Made by a program: the position numbers and the translations under genes | Part shown: piece by piece, positions 5,511-7,611 of the stretch | Layout: the number at the start of each line of letters is the position of its first letter | Position numbering within the stretch: position 1 is the stretch's first letter | Notes under the pieces: generated by a model | Databases searched by the model: none | What the model was told of the DNA's origin: nothing | The model's input: only the letters and a program-made list of their open reading frames with translations | NCBI GenBank assembly: GCA_027296045.1 | Contig: JAPUJS010000128.1 | Coordinates: forward strand, 1-7,611 | DNA length: 7,611 bases | Source: a bacterium | GTDB lineage: Bacteria; Latescibacterota; UBA2968 | Direction: 5' to 3'

Positions 5511-6716
5511 TTGTCTGCTCTGCTAAAACCGATTTCTCTTGTGCTATCCCTTATGTGTTGGATCTCATCAGGAGAAACGGCCACCCTCACCGGTACGGTC
5601 GCAGATCGTACAACAGGGCGTCCAATTCCCTTTGTTCATCTTCTGATTCCCCAACTGAAACGCAATGTGCTGACCGATCTTCACGGCGATTTTGTGTTTC
5701 AAAATCTGCCAGAAGGCAGCTGGCCTCTTCGGGTCTCCTTTCCCGGTTACAGCACCTACCAGGATACCGTATCCATCCAGACCGATACCAGCCTCGACCG
5801 GTTTATTCTTCTGTCCACAGATCCGTCCATTCAATCTACCCAGTTACACTCCCCCCCCCTGGACACCCTCCTGGAAGGCCTTACCAGACGCCTTCACGAA
5901 AAAACCTTCCACGCCCGGTATCCCTCCCTCCAATCCCATCGCTTTACCTACCATGGCACGCAAATTCTCTATGCCGGGAAAAACGCCCAAAGCGCGATCC
6001 TTGCCCGCATTGAATTCACCGGCGAAGGTTACTATCAAAACCCGGATACCCTGGTTCAAGTCATCACCGGCTACCGCGCCCATGGCCTGGCCGGACAGGG
6101 ATTCGGCATGCATCCCGGTGTCGTCGTCAACATCCAGAAAGGCTATATGAACGGTCAGGATTTCGACACAGGACCGCTTCCGATTGCACCCAAAGCCCCC
6201 AAACAGTATCACTACAAACTCACCGACAGAATCAAAATCGGCGATCACCTGGTCTACCACCTTTCCATTCGCCCGAAAAAAAACACACGCTTGGAAGGAG
6301 ACATCTGGATCTCCGGCACCGACTACGCCCTGGTCGGCTACGACCTCCGGTTCAACCGTGCGCTCCTCAAAAAACTGAACATCAAAGGCCTTCGCACCTA
6401 CCAGGAAAGCGCCCTTTATTACGATCGCTACTGGCTGCCCATCCGTCAAATCGTACAAATTCATACCGCATCCAATCACCTGGCCGAACAGATTACGCAC
6501 CTGGATGGATATGAATTGAATAGTCCCATCCCGGATACAGTTTTGGCCGGAAAACCCCTCACCTTCCATCCCCGTGCCAGAACAAGGCCACCGATCTACT
6601 GGTCTGCGCACACCGACAGCCTCCGGGTCGCAGAACAAAAGGCGCTGCATCGGTTGATGCAAAGCGAACACCTCCCGCACGGCTGGAAACGGGTAATCGA
6701 ACAGCCCCGTCCCTGA
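5511..6716 (+). CDS. Secreted protein with carboxypeptidase-like regulatory domain and DUF5686-like region
   Basis: A 401-residue protein from a TTG start at 5511. That start has GAGGA (5497-5501) nine bases upstream and gives a clean signal peptide: one Lys, the hydrophobic ISLVLSLMCWI, and a likely cleavage after GETA (residue 24). The nearest in-frame ATG (5553) would remove the signal peptide; the upstream TTG (5361) would include the repeats. Residues about 25-100 are a carboxypeptidase regulatory-like beta-sandwich (LTGTVADRTTGRPIPFVHL, then DLHGDFVFQNLPEG). Residues about 235-280 contain the pattern of DUF5686-type proteins (LVYHLSIRPKK, then LEGDIWISGTDYALVGYDL), and PPIYWSAHTDSLRVAEQKA (about 361-379) resembles the segment preceding the outer-membrane barrel in that family. 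The protein ends there, about half the usual length, without the barrel. The cysteine in the signal region (SLMC) is not a good lipobox. It is probably periplasmic or surface-associated; function unknown. The DUF5686 link is from recalled motifs. Confidence 0.72.
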   Translation: MSALLKPISLVLSLMCWISSGETATLTGTVADRTTGRPIPFVHLLIPQLKRNVLTDLHGDFVFQNLPEGSWPLRVSFPGYSTYQDTVSIQTDTSLDRFILLSTDPSIQSTQLHSPPLDTLLEGLTRRLHEKTFHARYPSLQSHRFTYHGTQILYAGKNAQSAILARIEFTGEGYYQNPDTLVQVITGYRAHGLAGQGFGMHPGVVVNIQKGYMNGQDFDTGPLPIAPKAPKQYHYKLTDRIKIGDHLVYHLSIRPKKNTRLEGDIWISGTDYALVGYDLRFNRALLKKLNIKGLRTYQESALYYDRYWLPIRQIVQIHTASNHLAEQITHLDGYELNSPIPDTVLAGKPLTFHPRARTRPPIYWSAHTDSLRVAEQKALHRLMQSEHLPHGWKRVIEQPRP

Positions 6717-6881
6717 GAAGCGATTCTTCGCCAGCAGAGCTGGCTCCTACCGGATCACGTGTCGGCAGAGCGAATTTTAAAACGGCTTCTGAGCCAGAAA
6801 CGGCTTGTCGTTCCCCTCCCGATTGCGTCATTTGGCTCGCATTTTACACCTCAATAACCGTCTCATCCCTACGAGGTCTCC
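6717..6881. other. 165-bp intergenic region before the hydrolase gene
   Basis: Besides the REP-like hairpin it contains a small stem GGCT-TCTG-AGCC (6784-6795), a repeated AAACGGCTT (6780-6788 and 6798-6806), and TTTTAAAA (6775-6782). No GC-rich hairpin with an adjacent T-run is seen in either direction, so no intrinsic terminator can be called. No good promoter for the hydrolase gene was found. GAGG at 6872-6875 serves as its ribosome binding site. Confidence 0.5.
6720..6750 (-). repeat. REP-like hairpin element with GTAG foot
   Basis: On the minus strand, GTAGGAGCCAGCTCTGCTGG begins a unit with a perfect 6-bp stem GCCAGC/GCTGGC around TCT (6730-6744). It is preceded by GTAG (6747-6750) and followed by GAAGAATCGC. 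A second, overlapping hairpin, GCGA-TTCT-TCGC, lies at 6720-6731. A GTAG or GGAG foot followed by a short stem is the layout of REP elements mobilised by RAYT (TnpA-REP) transposases. It lies 4 bp after the stop of the preceding gene and could also affect that transcript's 3' end. No RAYT gene is in the window. Confidence 0.6.
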
Positions 6882-7611
6882 ATGAAGTCAGAGCGCTTTA
6901 CATTCACCAATCACAGCGGCGAAAACTTGTCCGCCCGCCTGGACTTGCCCGACGCCCAGGACCCCATTGCCTATACTCTGTTCGCCCACTTCTTTACCGG
7001 CACCAAAAACTATCGGGCTGTCACCAATATCGCCCAGGCCCTCACCAACGAAGGCTTTGCCGTATTCCGCCTCGATTTCACCGGCCTTGGCGAAAGCGAA
7101 GGCGAATTTGAAGACACCAATCTCTCCACCAATGTAGACGACCTCGTCGCCGCCTCGGAACACCTCAAGACACACTACGAAGCGCCCAAAATCCTGATCG
7201 GGCACTCTCTCGGAGGCGCCGCCGTCCTGCAGGCTGCACACAAAATCCCATCCAGCATTGCCGTGGCCACCATCGGATCTCCCTGCGAACCCTCCCATGT
7301 CGTACGTCATTTTGAGGACCAGATAGAAACCATCCAAACAGAAGGGCAGGCCGAAGTCCAGATTGCCGGACGACCCTTTGTGATCAAAAAACAATTCCTG
7401 GACGACCTGGACCAGACCCACATGCACGAAACCATCCGCAATCTCAAACGGGCCCTGCTCATCTTCCACTCGCCCGTCGACAACATCGTGGGCATCGACA
7501 ACGCCCGCCACATGTTCGAAACCGCCCTCCACCCCAAAAGCTTCATCTGTCTGGATGGGGCCGACCACCTGCTTTCCGATTCGCGCGACTCAGCTTACGT
7601 CGGGAGCGTGA
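6882..7611 (+). CDS. Alpha/beta hydrolase, probably N-terminal half of a bifunctional hydrolase/OsmC protein (cut at right edge)
   Basis: The first 243 codons, open to the window edge. The ATG at 6882 follows GAGG with a five-base spacing, and the start MKSERFTFTNHSGE is typical. It is an alpha/beta hydrolase fold with Ser109 in GHSLGG as nucleophile, Asp200 (HSPVD) as acid and His229 (DGADHLLSD) as base; SPVDN-x-VGI-x-N, KKQFLDDL and FTGLGESEGEF match the hydrolase half of bifunctional alpha/beta hydrolase/OsmC proteins, whose C-terminal OsmC domain acts on hydroperoxides through cysteines. That OsmC part would lie beyond the edge, so the fusion is inferred from family resemblance. The segment normally reading HCFTC near the N-terminus is HFFTG here (residues 36-40), so both cysteines are absent. 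The true substrate is unknown. The 165-bp repeat-bearing gap before it suggests it is not tightly coupled to the upstream gene. Confidence 0.85.
   Translation, partial: MKSERFTFTNHSGENLSARLDLPDAQDPIAYTLFAHFFTGTKNYRAVTNIAQALTNEGFAVFRLDFTGLGESEGEFEDTNLSTNVDDLVAASEHLKTHYEAPKILIGHSLGGAAVLQAAHKIPSSIAVATIGSPCEPSHVVRHFEDQIETIQTEGQAEVQIAGRPFVIKKQFLDDLDQTHMHETIRNLKRALLIFHSPVDNIVGIDNARHMFETALHPKSFICLDGADHLLSDSRDSAYVGSV

Noticed and set aside
5553..5570. Lipoprotein signal in the secreted protein, which has a cysteine after LSLM.
   Set aside because: A lipobox needs a small residue (Gly, Ala or Ser) just before the cysteine; Met is there instead, so it is more likely an ordinary signal peptide.
5844..6680. 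A 278-codon minus-strand frame opposite the secreted DUF5686-like protein.
   Set aside because: Shadow of the plus-strand gene, which has a signal peptide, ribosome binding site and recognisable domains; the antisense product resembles nothing known.
6888..7568. A 226-codon minus-strand frame opposite the alpha/beta hydrolase gene.
   Set aside because: The plus strand carries a complete GHSLGG/Asp/His hydrolase arrangement with a good ribosome binding site; the opposite frame is a shadow.

Overview
The window looks like chromosomal DNA from a Gram-negative, probably uncultured bacterium with C-rich synonymous codon positions. It encodes lipoprotein N-acylation (Lnt), which implies an outer membrane or at least triacylated lipoproteins, the Tat translocase core TatC, and a secreted protein with a carboxypeptidase-type regulatory domain followed by DUF5686-like segments. 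That last architecture is commonest in the Bacteroidota/FCB side of the tree. Several families of short intergenic repeats are also present. I cannot name a species, and the FCB-like placement is only an inference.

Layout: two divergent gene groups face away from a promoter region at about 3871-4064. Leftward (minus strand) are one 761-codon reading frame joining a complete apolipoprotein N-acyltransferase (Lnt) to a complete TatC, then a MEMO1-family protein (AmmeMemoRadiSam protein B type) with an extra PqqD/winged-helix-like N-terminal domain, then the first 46 codons of a WalJ/YycJ-type metallo-beta-lactamase-fold hydrolase that runs off the left edge. Both lnt-tatC and memo have near-consensus sigma70-type promoters with 17-bp spacers. 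The memo promoter carries a dyad that fills most of its spacer. Rightward (plus strand) are a 21-codon open frame with a strong Shine-Dalgarno sequence, bioF (7-keto-8-aminopelargonate synthase, biotin pathway), a secreted 401-residue protein, and the N-terminal alpha/beta-hydrolase half of what is probably a bifunctional hydrolase/OsmC protein, cut by the right edge.

The gaps between the rightward genes hold repeats: heptad repeats just before bioF, three imperfect 44-47-bp units after it, and a REP-like hairpin with a GTAG-type foot before the hydrolase gene.

The main novelty candidate is the Lnt-TatC fusion. It would put Tat export and the last step of lipoprotein maturation on one polypeptide. 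The topology allows it, because the Lnt C-terminus and TatC N-terminus are both cytoplasmic. The linker also contains an internal Shine-Dalgarno and ATG that could yield free TatC. Other points of interest are the candidate operator in the memo promoter, the in-frame leader before bioF ending in TAA TAA, a DUF5686-like protein that stops before the usual barrel region, and a hydrolase whose family-typical HCFTC cysteines are both replaced (HFFTG).
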